From assembly GCF_006538345.1 (NCBI RefSeq), contig NZ_BJKL01000004.1, forward strand, positions 248,001 to 312,000: a DNA stretch of 64,000 nt. The letters are read 5' to 3'. The stretch is from Alteromonas sp. KUL49 (GTDB lineage: Bacteria > Pseudomonadota > Gammaproteobacteria > Enterobacterales > Alteromonadaceae). Of this stretch, positions 29,217 through 39,048 are shown piece after piece. A program made the translations under genes and the position numbers. The first letter of the stretch is position 1. Each line of letters starts with the position of its first letter. The notes under the pieces were generated by a model. The model ran no database searches. It was not told the origin of the DNA and saw nothing but the letters and a program-made list of their open reading frames with translations.

Positions 29217-31703
29217 CTACTCAATCACTACGCAAGCGTATTTAGGGCCAGAAACACCATCTACATCGGGCCCTCTGTGTATCATTAGAGAACGGCCTCT
29301 TAACTCATTTAAAGTGAGCCCTTTACCTATCACAGGCGCTACAACACTCCCACTCTCATCAACTTCTAAAGGTGGCAAGTCTCCTTTAGGCTTCATCATC
29401 GCCATGTGCATGCGGTGCTGTTCTGGCGTCATGGAAGACATATCCATACCTGCCATCATAGTCATATCGTGTCCATAGTGTTCACCTGCGGCTAGACCCG
29501 CTTTTTGCTCACCATTTAGCATTCCCGCATCGCATGAAGGGTTTTCATGAAAGTGCAATCCATTGAGACCTGGTGGAAGGCCTTCAGCATCTACCTTTAC
29601 CATGACTCCCTCATCCACGGCAGTGATTTCAGCAGTACCCAATGATTGAGCTACACCTAAATTATTAATTTTGTGAATAGGAAACTGTAGAACGTCTCTT
29701 GGATCGAGTGTTGTCAAAATTTCTCGGAGCGGTGTTTCCATATGATCAGGTAAGTTACCGCGAAGTGCTAAAAGTGAATAATCCAAAGCCCCCTTTGTAT
29801 CGCTCATCATTTTTCGATTAACAGCCAAGTGAGCCAGCACAGCTTCATCAGATGGCATAAGAGCCAACGCTCTTTCTAGCACACTTTTACCCTCATCAAG
29901 ACTTCCTTGCTTTGTTAACAGCCAGCCTTGAGTATCGATGACTGCTGGGTTAGTGCTATCGATATTACTGGCCTTATCAAGCAAGGCAGACGCCAAAGAC
30001 AAATCGCCATCACTATCAATAATCGTCATCGCCTGCATCGCTAGTGCGGGGACACTAAATGGTGTAAGTGAAACTGACTTTGCGAATAGCTCCTGTGCCA
30101 GTGCGAGTTCGCTTCCAGAATAGGCCGTAAGCCCCTTTTCGTAATAGAGTTCTGAAGATAAAGGGTTTGCAGCGATTGCTTGGTCAAAAAGTGGCAATAC
30201 GGATTTGTGGTCATTTGCGGCCATACCAGACGAGTGACTATGTTCTCGATGATCATGCGCAGCACCAATCAACGCCATCCAATAATCGATCTGTGTAGGA
30301 GCCAGAGAAGTCGCCTTTGTAAAAGCCGCTTTTGCCTCATCATTTTGCATATCGTTGTAAAACAGCACTCCTTGTCTGTAGTGTATTTCGTGTGCATCGG
30401 GGTATTTCACTAATCCTTGAGACAGCAATCGATTTGCCTCGTAGGTGTCGCCTGCCGCAAGATGCAAATCAGACAACACTAGTAATGTTGATAGGTTGTT
30501 AGTTGACTCGTTTAGTTCGCTCATTACCAATTGAATCAATGAGTTACCAAGGCCGACTTGCATGGAAAATTCGCCTAGTGGCGCTATTTCCGATGGCTGC
30601 AGTGGACGAGATAGGCTGTCAAAGTAGCGCGCGACTGCTATTTGTTGGCCATTATTATTACCTGCTAATGTGTAACTCTTTAATAATTCAAGTTCCTTCA
30701 AGCGAATAAGCTGGTTAGACCGTGGCTCAAGTCCTTCTAGCAGAGCAATTGCTTCGTCGTGATTGCCCTGTTGGTTTAACAGTCGGGATTGCGCTAATAA
30801 TGATGGAAACAACTTAACAGCGTCTGTTTGACTTATCGAACTGTAGACCGCCAGACCTTTCGCAGTTTCGCCAATAAGGCTGTAGGCTTCCAGCAGCCTT
30901 ATTTTCGCTTCGTAATGAAGGTTATTCTCATCATTCATCACTGGTAAAGATTCATAAGGCGAGAGCAGATGCGTAATGTCCACATATCGCTGCGCTACCC
31001 GATAAAGCTCTGCAAGCTCGAGTACTTCTAACGATAGTGCCTCACCGTCTAGCCACTGATTGCGTTGCTCAGTGTAATCAATAGCATCGGAAATGTTGCC
31101 TTGCTGTAAGTTGAACCAAATTAAATACTTATAACCACGTAAATCTGGCCGTTCGGCACTTACTGCTCGATTAAAATGAGGAACACCCTTGGCGTATCGC
31201 TGTTCATTGAACGCCATAATTCCCATCAAAACATAGGGCGTACTAAAATCAGGATAAGCATTGATAACACGCTTTAGCGCAGCTTCAGCTTGAGAAAACT
31301 TCTCTTGTTTGATCAGTGCAACGGATGCCAGATAAAGGCCGTACATATCTTCAGGGTAACGTTTAAGGTAATTTGCCAATCCTTGAGATGCTCTTGGATC
31401 ACCTGCTAACATGAGCTGAGCTATAAACGAAAGTGCTTCCGGATCTTTAACACTATCTTGCAATGGGGGGGCTACGATATATTCAGCCATACCGCGATTA
31501 ATATCGTTAAGTTGACTTTTTGAAAGTAATTCCATCAAACCAGAGTCTGACCAAATCCCTGAACTATACCGCTTTTCTAATTCAGTTGGAGTAGCGGTTA
31601 GACCAGCATGCAAGCTTGTTGACAATAATACGGTTATCAACGCCGTCGCAAAGGCTATAGACTTAACTACTAAACGCAATTTTCCTCGAACAGTACACGA
31701 CAT
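29217..31703 (-). CDS. Exported TPR protein with C-terminal Cu/Zn superoxide dismutase-like domain
   Basis: An 828-residue protein with an N-terminal signal sequence (to about SLHAG), a long series of TPR-type helical repeats (about 100-670), and a SodC-like domain at 680-828. In that domain LHFHENPSCD gives His717 and His719, the disulfide cysteines are 724 and 824, GDLPPL carries Asp775, and MIHRGPD gives His809; these are Cu/Zn SOD landmarks. The zinc-loop region (740-772) is unusual: a Met/His-rich insert containing HYGHDM and HRMHMAMM, with no His before GDLP. It may bind copper rather than act as normal SOD (inference). AGGA precedes the ATG, and the sulfotransferase gene ends 19 bp upstream, so the two are probably co-transcribed. 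Confidence 0.8.
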   Translation of the reverse strand: MSCTVRGKLRLVVKSIAFATALITVLLSTSLHAGLTATPTELEKRYSSGIWSDSGLMELLSKSQLNDINRGMAEYIVAPPLQDSVKDPEALSFIAQLMLAGDPRASQGLANYLKRYPEDMYGLYLASVALIKQEKFSQAEAALKRVINAYPDFSTPYVLMGIMAFNEQRYAKGVPHFNRAVSAERPDLRGYKYLIWFNLQQGNISDAIDYTEQRNQWLDGEALSLEVLELAELYRVAQRYVDITHLLSPYESLPVMNDENNLHYEAKIRLLEAYSLIGETAKGLAVYSSISQTDAVKLFPSLLAQSRLLNQQGNHDEAIALLEGLEPRSNQLIRLKELELLKSYTLAGNNNGQQIAVARYFDSLSRPLQPSEIAPLGEFSMQVGLGNSLIQLVMSELNESTNNLSTLLVLSDLHLAAGDTYEANRLLSQGLVKYPDAHEIHYRQGVLFYNDMQNDEAKAAFTKATSLAPTQIDYWMALIGAAHDHREHSHSSGMAANDHKSVLPLFDQAIAANPLSSELYYEKGLTAYSGSELALAQELFAKSVSLTPFSVPALAMQAMTIIDSDGDLSLASALLDKASNIDSTNPAVIDTQGWLLTKQGSLDEGKSVLERALALMPSDEAVLAHLAVNRKMMSDTKGALDYSLLALRGNLPDHMETPLREILTTLDPRDVLQFPIHKINNLGVAQSLGTAEITAVDEGVMVKVDAEGLPPGLNGLHFHENPSCDAGMLNGEQKAGLAAGEHYGHDMTMMAGMDMSSMTPEQHRMHMAMMKPKGDLPPLEVDESGSVVAPVIGKGLTLNELRGRSLMIHRGPDVDGVSGPKYACVVIE

Positions 31704-31722
31704 AAAGTGTCCTTAACATAAA

Positions 31723-33498
31723 TCAAACTGCCAGTTCGTATCCCCACTTTTCCTGTAGTTCAGCGATTTTTATTTTAACTGATGGGGGTATCATAGAAAT
31801 ATAGTGCTTATATTCATCGTTTGCTGTTGTTGTGATGTTCTTTGTAACTTGCTCGTACGAAGCGGTTCTCGTGGAGAATGCCAAAGCTCGTTGTTTAATC
31901 ACACCGCGCTCCACTCTTTGAGCGCCCCAGTACTTACCTAAAAAAACATCAAGCGTTGATGGTATACCGTTGCGCTGTGTTACCTCTTCGTACTTTACCG
32001 TCACAATCCGTTCATCACACGGGTTTACGGTAGCGTCCCACACAGTGTCTACATGGAATAAAAACTTGGTAATGCTTTCAACCGAGTATTGCCAAGGTTC
32101 GTATTGCATATAATTAGCAAAAAAATTAGACATAACTATTGATAGTGGATCTCTAAGACACCTAATTACCACTGCATTTGTATCAAGATGACGTATAAAA
32201 GGTATTCGAAGCCCATTAAATAGGTTTTTGTCTACACTAGCTGTGCTTTGGTCATAGTAAGTAGGATCGCTCAACGTTTTTTGGTTCGCACAATTCCATG
32301 CATCGTCAGCTAAGCTCCACCATTCATCAGTCTTGTTAACAGTGAGAGAAGAAATGACTCTCGGTATCACATCTGACTCACCGTAACTGCTCGCTACAAA
32401 ATTCGAGCAAAGCAACCTTTCTAACAGCGTTGAGCCACAGCGCGGAAAGCCAACAATAAATAGATGAGGCGAGCTGCTATCACTTTCCTCTTTTACTACG
32501 CGGGTCGAGGGTACAAATTGAGACACGCATGCCCGGTGTTTCTCCAATATTTGCCAATCCCTATCAGTTGATTTCTTTCTACCCTGTTTTTGCGCTACTG
32601 CGGTTTCGTACGCTAATTTGTAATTCCCTGATAGTCTTGCCTGTGCTAAACGCTCACCTAGATATGCACGTTGTGTATCTTGGTTGCTATTTGATAGTTC
32701 CTGTTTAGCCTTATCTAGATACTGATATGCCTCGCTCATGCGATTGAGTTTTCTGGATAGTTTTGCCGCTAAAATATACCCATGAGCACTATGGTTACCT
32801 TGCTCGAGTATATCAATAACAAGGTCTAACGCCTGTTGATCAGTATTCTGTATTTCCAAAATACTCGCCTTGGTAAATAGCAGCTCAGGATGATTTGGAA
32901 ACTTTCGCAACGCGTCGTCGAGCACTGCGAGCGCTGCTTCGTCATCGAGTGAACGATGGTAAGTGTTTGCTAACGCTAATCTGTGTACTACTTCATCAGG
33001 TTGCTTTTTTATCAAGGTGCGAATGTATTTAGCAGCACACTTGTTTTGGTTTAAATACGTGTAAATATCCACTGCTAACTTTAAGCCTCTCAAATCAGAA
33101 GAAAAGGCTTTCTCATTAGCTTCAATGAGCGTTAAAACATCGGCGCGGTTGCCAGACTGATAAAGTGCATTGGCATAGTTAAGCAGGTACGGAAGTTTAC
33201 CGTTTTGACTGTCATAAATTGACTTAAAAAGCACAGCACTTTTAGCGGCATGACCTAGTGAAGCAGCATGTAAGGCTCTCAAATAAATCGTTTGAGGATG
33301 GTCTTTAACCTTACGTTCTACATGTTCACATATATCAAGGCACAGTCGCCAGTTACCCTGCTGTGCGAGACTCTGAGCATCGGATAACGCTTGCTTAATA
33401 AGGACTTTTTTAGGTAAGCCTGTCCACGGCTTGCTAGATATCTTTATCAAGCAACACGACGAAGGTGTTTTATTATTGCCACACTGACATCGAGGCAT
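31723..33498 (-). CDS. TPR-sulfotransferase with N-terminal SEC-C-like zinc motif
   Basis: A 591-residue protein without a signal peptide. Residues 4-16 read CQC, eight residues, CC: the C-x-C-x8-C-C spacing of the SEC-C metal-binding motif. A TPR-rich part follows (about 30-310). The C-terminal sulfotransferase domain (about 340-585) has the PAPS 5'-phosphosulfate loop FIVGFPRCGSTLLERLL and the 3'-phosphate region VVIRCLRDPLSIVMSNFF. Such TPR sulfotransferases move sulfate from PAPS to an acceptor, which is not known here. It ends 19 bp before the TPR-SodC gene and follows the exported CTERM protein gene on the same strand. Confidence 0.85.
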   Translation of the reverse strand: MPRCQCGNNKTPSSCCLIKISSKPWTGLPKKVLIKQALSDAQSLAQQGNWRLCLDICEHVERKVKDHPQTIYLRALHAASLGHAAKSAVLFKSIYDSQNGKLPYLLNYANALYQSGNRADVLTLIEANEKAFSSDLRGLKLAVDIYTYLNQNKCAAKYIRTLIKKQPDEVVHRLALANTYHRSLDDEAALAVLDDALRKFPNHPELLFTKASILEIQNTDQQALDLVIDILEQGNHSAHGYILAAKLSRKLNRMSEAYQYLDKAKQELSNSNQDTQRAYLGERLAQARLSGNYKLAYETAVAQKQGRKKSTDRDWQILEKHRACVSQFVPSTRVVKEESDSSSPHLFIVGFPRCGSTLLERLLCSNFVASSYGESDVIPRVISSLTVNKTDEWWSLADDAWNCANQKTLSDPTYYDQSTASVDKNLFNGLRIPFIRHLDTNAVVIRCLRDPLSIVMSNFFANYMQYEPWQYSVESITKFLFHVDTVWDATVNPCDERIVTVKYEEVTQRNGIPSTLDVFLGKYWGAQRVERGVIKQRALAFSTRTASYEQVTKNITTTANDEYKHYISMIPPSVKIKIAELQEKWGYELAV

Positions 33499-33516
33499 TT
33501 ATGACCACTCAATAAG

Positions 33517-33540
33517 GAAGGCAGCCCATTGGCTGCCTTC
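33517..33540 (-). terminator. Hairpin, possible terminator of the CTERM protein gene
   Basis: GAAGGCAGCC and GGCTGCCTTC pair perfectly over 10 bp with a 4-nt loop, 20 bp beyond the stop of the gene at 33560-34687. The T tract on the minus strand is poor (CTTATTG), so termination may be partial and lead into the sulfotransferase gene. Confidence 0.6.
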
Positions 33541-33559
33541 ATCGAAAACGAATGAGTAC

Positions 33560-34687
33560 TTAAAGCTTACGCTTGTTTCTTCGGGAACGGAACACAAATA
33601 ACCCAGCTAACCCACCAAGAGCAAAGATAGATGGTGCGGATACCGCGGCCACTGGCTCAGTCAAGTTGATAGTGAGTGTACCGCGGTCGGTAAGGCTGCC
33701 ATCAGTGCCTTCAAATACCGCTTGATATGTACCTGCGGCAAAGCCAGTTGAATCCCACTCAAAAGCGTATGTTCCAGGAGTGAAACTATAGGTGGAGGCA
33801 TTAACCGCACCGCCCGAGCTATCAAGAAAACTCACAAACGACCCCGTCACAGTATCCAAATCAGGGTCCGTCATGACAATGGTTTCAGATATCGTATCGC
33901 CTACAAGCGCATTAACTACATCGTCAACCACCGTTGGAGCCTGATTCGTGACAGTGCCCGTATCAACCGCATCAAAAAGCCATACAAATTCTACGGAACT
34001 TCCGTCAGCAGCGTCTATGGTGCCACTGAAGGCTTGGTCGGCACCATCATTACCCGAATTGTCAGCGAATTGTGGATTAGTAACCGTTATTTGACCCGTA
34101 CTATCAATACTGTAGCCAGAAGCTTGTGCAGTCATTCCTAAAGAGAGATGCGTATCGTCGTAGGTAACATTACCGATCACATCTAAATTGTCGCTATATG
34201 TCGTTCCTCGAACAACCTCTTGTTGAATATTTTCTATATCGAAAACAATGGGTGAGTTAGCATTACTTCCATCCCAGAAAATAGAGGACGTAGTACCGTA
34301 ACTATTGCGAGCATTTGGAACGCCGCCCACCCAGCTACTTGAGCCCCAGGAAATGGTATACAAACCAGCAGAGGGCAGCTGAAAACTAAAATCTTCAAAC
34401 ACGGCAGCTCTTCGGGTATCGCTCGTGTTCTGGGTGACTGTAGTGCGGCTGACACTGCCAACCCCTCCACTTACGGATAAACTTGCAATACCGCTATGAG
34501 GGAAGCTACCTGCAGAAGTACCATTTTGAAGTCGCCAAAACGATGTAGCGTCAACAGACACAAGGCCAGTAGCACTTACGCTTGGAACAACCGCGGCCCC
34601 ACGAAAGTGAGTTGCATGAGCTGTGGAAGATAAGAACGCAGCGGCAACTGCTGCAGAGACAAGTGTGAGTTTAACGGTGTTTTTCAT
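33560..34687 (-). CDS. Exported protein with PEP-CTERM-like C-terminal anchor
   Basis: A 375-residue protein with signal peptide (MKNTVKLTLVSAAVAAAFLS...STAHA). The body is Ser/Thr/Gly/Asp-rich and beta-strand-like; a domain around 245-345 resembles cadherin or Ig-like modules (VMTDPDLDTVTGSF). The C terminus is VSAPSIFALGGLAG, a short hydrophobic helix and an Arg/Lys cluster. This tripartite end has the layout of exosortase-sorted PEP-CTERM proteins, with VSAP in place of PEP. The protein is thus probably exported and anchored or processed at the surface (inference). No exosortase gene is in the window. Function unknown. Confidence 0.75.
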   Translation of the reverse strand: MKNTVKLTLVSAAVAAAFLSSTAHATHFRGAAVVPSVSATGLVSVDATSFWRLQNGTSAGSFPHSGIASLSVSGGVGSVSRTTVTQNTSDTRRAAVFEDFSFQLPSAGLYTISWGSSSWVGGVPNARNSYGTTSSIFWDGSNANSPIVFDIENIQQEVVRGTTYSDNLDVIGNVTYDDTHLSLGMTAQASGYSIDSTGQITVTNPQFADNSGNDGADQAFSGTIDAADGSSVEFVWLFDAVDTGTVTNQAPTVVDDVVNALVGDTISETIVMTDPDLDTVTGSFVSFLDSSGGAVNASTYSFTPGTYAFEWDSTGFAAGTYQAVFEGTDGSLTDRGTLTINLTEPVAAVSAPSIFALGGLAGLFVFRSRRNKRKL

Positions 34688-34873
34688 GCCCAGTTTTTCC
34701 TTAGTATTTCCGCTACCACTAGAAGGTTCGCTTTATACTTAGGTCTAAGCCATTTTTATGCCATTTTATAACTGACTGAAATTTAAACACCTTTAACTTT
34801 AGCTCAATTACAATTGTAAATTTTATTGACAATTAATTTACAATTACAAAGCAATAAACGACACGAACCTGAT

Positions 34874-35047
34874 TTAAAAAAGCATTCGAATGAGCTGTAT
34901 AAAGAGTAAAATCCCCATAAGGGGCCATATCCAACGGGCCCATTTTGCAGCATCTTCGTTACTAATACGCATTTTGGAGCGTTCTAATAGCGGTACCACA
35001 ATAGCCAACAGTCCGAAAAGTACTGCTAGTAAAATTATCACTTCCAT
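34874..35047 (-). CDS. Small (57-residue) two-helix membrane protein
   Basis: Reading the minus strand from the ATG at 35047 gives 57 codons. The protein begins MEVIILLAVLFGLLAIVVP, has a charged middle (ERSKMRISNEDAAKWAR), and ends in a second hydrophobic stretch (WIWPLMGILLFIQLIRMLF). It overlaps the ubiF stop by 10 bp (ATGGAAGTGA), a common layout for translational coupling. I do not recognise the family. The charged centre between two helices argues for a real protein. Confidence 0.65.
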   Translation of the reverse strand: MEVIILLAVLFGLLAIVVPLLERSKMRISNEDAAKWARWIWPLMGILLFIQLIRMLF

Positions 35048-36224
35048 TTTTGAGCTCCTATTGCATAAGCCAGCACTTGTTGTTTTAGAGGGGTAAAGCG
35101 TTGTACAAGTTTTAATACCTTGTTCCTAGCTGAAGATACCAAAGAATTTGAGTTACTAAACACAGAATAAAACCCATCCATCGCAGACATCATTAATAGG
35201 TTATCTCTACGTCTTGGAGTTTCATAATCAGTAATTAGCAAGTTTGAAAACTCTACTGACTTAATGTCTGAACAACGCTCCACACAATCGAGTAGCGCAC
35301 TCACATCCTTAAATCCGAGGTTAACTCCCTGGCCCGCAAGCGGATTAATGGTATGCGCAGCATCGCCAATCAAGATAGACGATTGAGAGACATACTTAGT
35401 TGCATGAGAACGCGTGAGAGGAAAAGAAGCACACTCCAGCACATCGAAATCATTATTGTTAAGCATTAATTCGTCTGGAAACTCAGATATAATCTTGGCT
35501 TTGAGCTGATCAGGCGAGAGTTTTTTAAGACCATTCAGCGTATTCTCACTGTCATACCACACAAGCGACGCGTAACGACCGAATAAAGGCAAAAATGCTT
35601 TAGGGCCCGTCGGTGTAAATTGCTGCCACGTTATTGGTTCGGCTTTGTTAGCCATTTCGACCAAGATACCCATGGCATGTTGCCTGTACTGCCAACCTGC
35701 TTGTCCAATACGAGCAACGTTACGAACATGAGAGTTTGCCCCATCCGCCCCTATCAACCAGCGCGCCTCAAAAGACTGACTTCCTACTGTGATAGTTGAA
35801 CTATCTGTGCCAATAGACAAATCAGTAATATGGTCATCAGTAAACCACACAACGTTATCGAACGCTTTTAGTGCTTGGTGACAGCCCAACTGAATCAGGC
35901 GATTCTCTACAAAATAGCCCAATTGAGGCATGCCAATACTGCTTGCGGTAAAGTCAGTGCGTGAGTCAGCGTTTTTCCCAAACACTCAGTCCGGTGTAGG
36001 GTTTTAACCCGCATGGCTGCGATATGACGCCATGCTCCAAGGGCATCCAGTAAATCAGCCGATGTCTGACTGATTGCTGATACCCGAATATCTGGTTTAC
36101 TTTCCCGATCGAATGGCGAGGGCATATGCGGCTCGACTATCGCGACGCGGCAGCCCTTGCTTGCTAAACCAAGCGCCGTAGCTGCACCGACCATACCTCC
36201 ACCATTGATACAAAAATCGTACAT
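35038..36224 (-). pseudogene. ubiF: Ubiquinone ring hydroxylase UbiF-like gene, frameshifted
   Basis: Two overlapping frames carry the two parts of one UbiH/UbiF-family FAD monooxygenase. The N-terminal part starts at ATG 36224 (AGGAG ribosome site) with the FAD motif INGGGMVGAATALGLA and PDIRVSAIS. The C-terminal part (35038 to about 35972) has GADGANSHVRN, WQQFTPTGPKAFLPLF and the second FAD motif IGDAAHTINPLAGQGVNLGF. Between them a stretch KPYTGLSVWE reads in the third frame and fits E. coli UbiF (PY..L..WE). One extra A in each of two A runs (36002-36005 and 35972-35976) explains both shifts. The intact enzyme adds the C-6 hydroxyl in ubiquinone synthesis. It is divergent from miaB, as in E. 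coli. Confidence 0.85.
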
Positions 36225-36516
36225 CTTCACTCCTGTATGCATACGCTAGGTAATATTACTCATTTACACCCTCATAGTTAACTAAAAACGAATCGACGCT
36301 TGCGTTAGATTAAGTCGGGCAACCTGTACATTAAAATCTTGGTCTATTCGTTCATAGTACTGGGCAACGACCCTCTTTAGCGCTAAAATACGCGGCTATT
36401 TTGAACATATTCCCTGATTCTACGCCACGGCAATATCAGCAAGGTGCTGAGCGAACTTAAAAATACGTAATGTCAGTGCGTTACAGGATGCTACAACAGG
36501 TTGATGAATAGTTGTT

Positions 36517-37953
36517 ATGACTAAAAAGCTGTATATAAAAACGTGGGGCTGCCAAATGAACGAGTATGACTCGGAGAAAATGGCTGACCTATTAGATACG
36601 ACTCACGGATTCACTGCGGCGCAAGAGCCAGAAGATGCAGACGTTATTTTGCTCAACACCTGTTCGATTCGTGAAAAAGCACAAGAAAAAGTGTTTCACC
36701 AACTAGGTCGGTGGAAAACGTTAAAACAAGACAACCCCAACTTGATTATAGGTGTGGGAGGATGCGTAGCGTCACAAGAAGGTGACACCATCAGGCAGCG
36801 AGCGCCCTACGTTGACCTAGTATTTGGTCCACAAACCCTTCACCGCCTCCCAGAAATGATTAACGAAATTAACGGCGGTGCCAAATCAGTTATCGACGTT
36901 AGCTTCCCCGAGATAGAGAAATTTGATCGTTTACCTGAGCCACGCGCTGAAGGGCCTACGGCATTCGTATCGATTATGGAAGGTTGTTCGAAATACTGTA
37001 CTTTTTGTGTGGTTCCTTACACTCGAGGTGAGGAAGTCAGCCGCCCAGTAGATGACGTATTACTTGAGATCGCACAGCTTGCTGAGCAAGGCGTACGTGA
37101 AGTGAATTTGCTGGGTCAGAACGTAAATGCTTACCGCGGTGATCATCACGATGGCACGGTTTGCCGCTTCTCTGAGTTGTTAGAACTAGTTGCCAGCATA
37201 GATGGTATTGACCGTATTCGATACACCACATCGCACCCGGTAGAATTTACCGACGACATCATCGAAGCCTATGCGTCTATTCCAGAATTAGTCGATCACC
37301 TTCATCTACCCGTACAAAGCGGCTCAGACCGCGTACTCAACCTTATGAAGCGCGGTCACACAGCGCTTGAGTATAAGTCTAAAATTCGTCGTCTTCGTAA
37401 AGTTCGCCCAAATATCTGTATGTCGTCAGACTTTATCATTGGTTTCCCAGGTGAAACCGATGCAGATTTCGAAGCTACTATGGACCTCATTCAAGCCGTA
37501 AATTACGACTTGAGCTTCAGCTTTATTTACAGTGCGCGTCCTGGCACTCCAGCAGCTGATGCCGTAGACGATGTGACAGAAGACACCAAGAAACAACGTC
37601 TTTACTTGCTTCAACAACGAATAACTCAACAAGCACTTCGCATTGCGCGTGGCATGCTAGATACAGAACAACGTATTCTTGTTGAAGGACCATCAAAGAA
37701 AAACCCAATGGAGCTTTCAGGACGTACTGAAAACAATCGTGTGGTTAACTTTGAAGGTAGCCCGGATATGATTGGTGAATTCGTGGATGTAAAAATTACT
37801 GACGTATTCACAAACTCACTTCGTGGTGAGCTAGTTCGTCGTGAAAAAGATATGGGACTACGCGTTGCAGTTTCTCCTCAATCTATTGTGGCGAAACATC
37901 AACCTAACCAGCCAGATGAACTCGGTGTTGGTCAATACACACCGTCTCAATAA
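36517..37953 (+). CDS. miaB: tRNA-2-methylthio-N6-dimethylallyladenosine synthase MiaB
   Basis: A 478-residue radical-SAM methylthiotransferase that adds a methylthio group to i6A37 of tRNAs reading UNN codons. The N-terminal UPF0004 domain holds Cys12, Cys49 and Cys83 for the auxiliary iron-sulfur cluster. The radical-SAM CxxxCxxC is Cys157, Cys161 and Cys164 (GCSKYCTFC), and a TRAM domain follows near 380-445. Starts the miaB-phoH-ybeY run, 24 bp before phoH. Divergent from ubiF with about 290 bp between. Confidence 0.97.
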   Translation: MTKKLYIKTWGCQMNEYDSEKMADLLDTTHGFTAAQEPEDADVILLNTCSIREKAQEKVFHQLGRWKTLKQDNPNLIIGVGGCVASQEGDTIRQRAPYVDLVFGPQTLHRLPEMINEINGGAKSVIDVSFPEIEKFDRLPEPRAEGPTAFVSIMEGCSKYCTFCVVPYTRGEEVSRPVDDVLLEIAQLAEQGVREVNLLGQNVNAYRGDHHDGTVCRFSELLELVASIDGIDRIRYTTSHPVEFTDDIIEAYASIPELVDHLHLPVQSGSDRVLNLMKRGHTALEYKSKIRRLRKVRPNICMSSDFIIGFPGETDADFEATMDLIQAVNYDLSFSFIYSARPGTPAADAVDDVTEDTKKQRLYLLQQRITQQALRIARGMLDTEQRILVEGPSKKNPMELSGRTENNRVVNFEGSPDMIGEFVDVKITDVFTNSLRGELVRREKDMGLRVAVSPQSIVAKHQPNQPDELGVGQYTPSQ

Positions 37954-37977
37954 AAGATTAGAGAGGAAATAAGAAAC

Positions 37978-39048
37978 TTGAGTACTTTGGTAAGCAGCGA
38001 ATTTAGTTTAGAACCGGCAGATGCAAAGCGCCTGTCTAGTTTATGTGGCCCGTTTGATGACAATATCAAACAAATAGAACGTCGACTCGGCGTTGAGATC
38101 ACCTATCGCAACAATGACTTCAAGGTGTTAGGTGAGCCACAACAAATGAATAGTGCCGCCGAATTACTCAAGTTACTCTATATCGAGACTCAACCGATTA
38201 AAGGGCGCATTCCTGAACTAGAGCCTGAGCAAGTTCATTTGGCCATTCAGGAAGCTCGAGTGTTAGAGAAAGAGTCGACACATGCCTACGGAAAAGAAGT
38301 CAACATCCGGACCAAGCGCGGTGTTATAAAGCCTCGCAACCCCAACCAAGGCCAGTACGTAGCCAATATTATCAACCATGATATTACGTTTGGTATTGGC
38401 CCTGCGGGTACCGGTAAAACATATTTAGCCGTCGCCGCTGCAGTAGACGCCCTAGAGCGCCAAGAGATTCGTCGGATTCTGCTCACTCGTCCAGCGGTAG
38501 AAGCCGGAGAGAAACTCGGCTTTTTACCTGGTGACTTGTCACAAAAAGTCGACCCTTACTTGCGCCCTTTATACGACGCGCTATTTGAAATGCTTGGGTT
38601 TGAAAAAGTCGAAAAGCTCATGGAGCGGAACGTCATAGAAGTGGCTCCCCTAGCCTATATGCGTGGTCGTACATTAAATGATGCGTTTATTATTTTGGAC
38701 GAGAGTCAAAATACCACTGTTGAACAAATGAAGATGTTCCTCACCCGCATAGGATTTAATTCAAAAGCGGTAATTACAGGGGATATCACCCAAGTCGATT
38801 TACCTCGCGGTGCACGTTCAGGTTTACGACATGCGATTCAAGTGCTTGAAAGCGTGAACGACATATCGTTTAATTTCTTCAATGCCGATGATGTTGTGAG
38901 GCATCCAGTGGTTGCTCGTATCGTCAGAGCTTACGAAGTACACGACGCTGAACAAGAGCGCATTCGCAAAGAGAAGAAAGAGCAAGCGCTCAAACAGCAG
39001 GCTGAAGATAACTCTGGGTCGAATGCCAATAGTGGTGATGACGAGTGA
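37978..39048 (+). CDS. ybeZ: PhoH-like ATPase YbeZ
   Basis: A 356-residue protein of the PhoH family. It has an N-terminal KH-like region (about 1-80), Walker [15 protein letters not shown] and Walker [11 protein letters not shown], and a charged C-terminal tail. In E. coli YbeZ works with the RNase YbeY. The start is TTG at 37978 with GAGAGGA 11-12 nt upstream. The stop overlaps the ybeY start by 4 bp (GTGA), so translation is coupled. Confidence 0.94.
   Translation: MSTLVSSEFSLEPADAKRLSSLCGPFDDNIKQIERRLGVEITYRNNDFKVLGEPQQMNSAAELLKLLYIETQPIKGRIPELEPEQVHLAIQEARVLEKESTHAYGKEVNIRTKRGVIKPRNPNQGQYVANIINHDITFGIGPAGTGKTYLAVAAAVDALERQEIRRILLTRPAVEAGEKLGFLPGDLSQKVDPYLRPLYDALFEMLGFEKVEKLMERNVIEVAPLAYMRGRTLNDAFIILDESQNTTVEQMKMFLTRIGFNSKAVITGDITQVDLPRGARSGLRHAIQVLESVNDISFNFFNADDVVRHPVVARIVRAYEVHDAEQERIRKEKKEQALKQQAEDNSGSNANSGDDE

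Noticed and set aside
36230-36245. GTATGCATAC palindrome between ubiF and miaB
   Set aside because: Short, and partly overlaps the ubiF leader; no supporting context.
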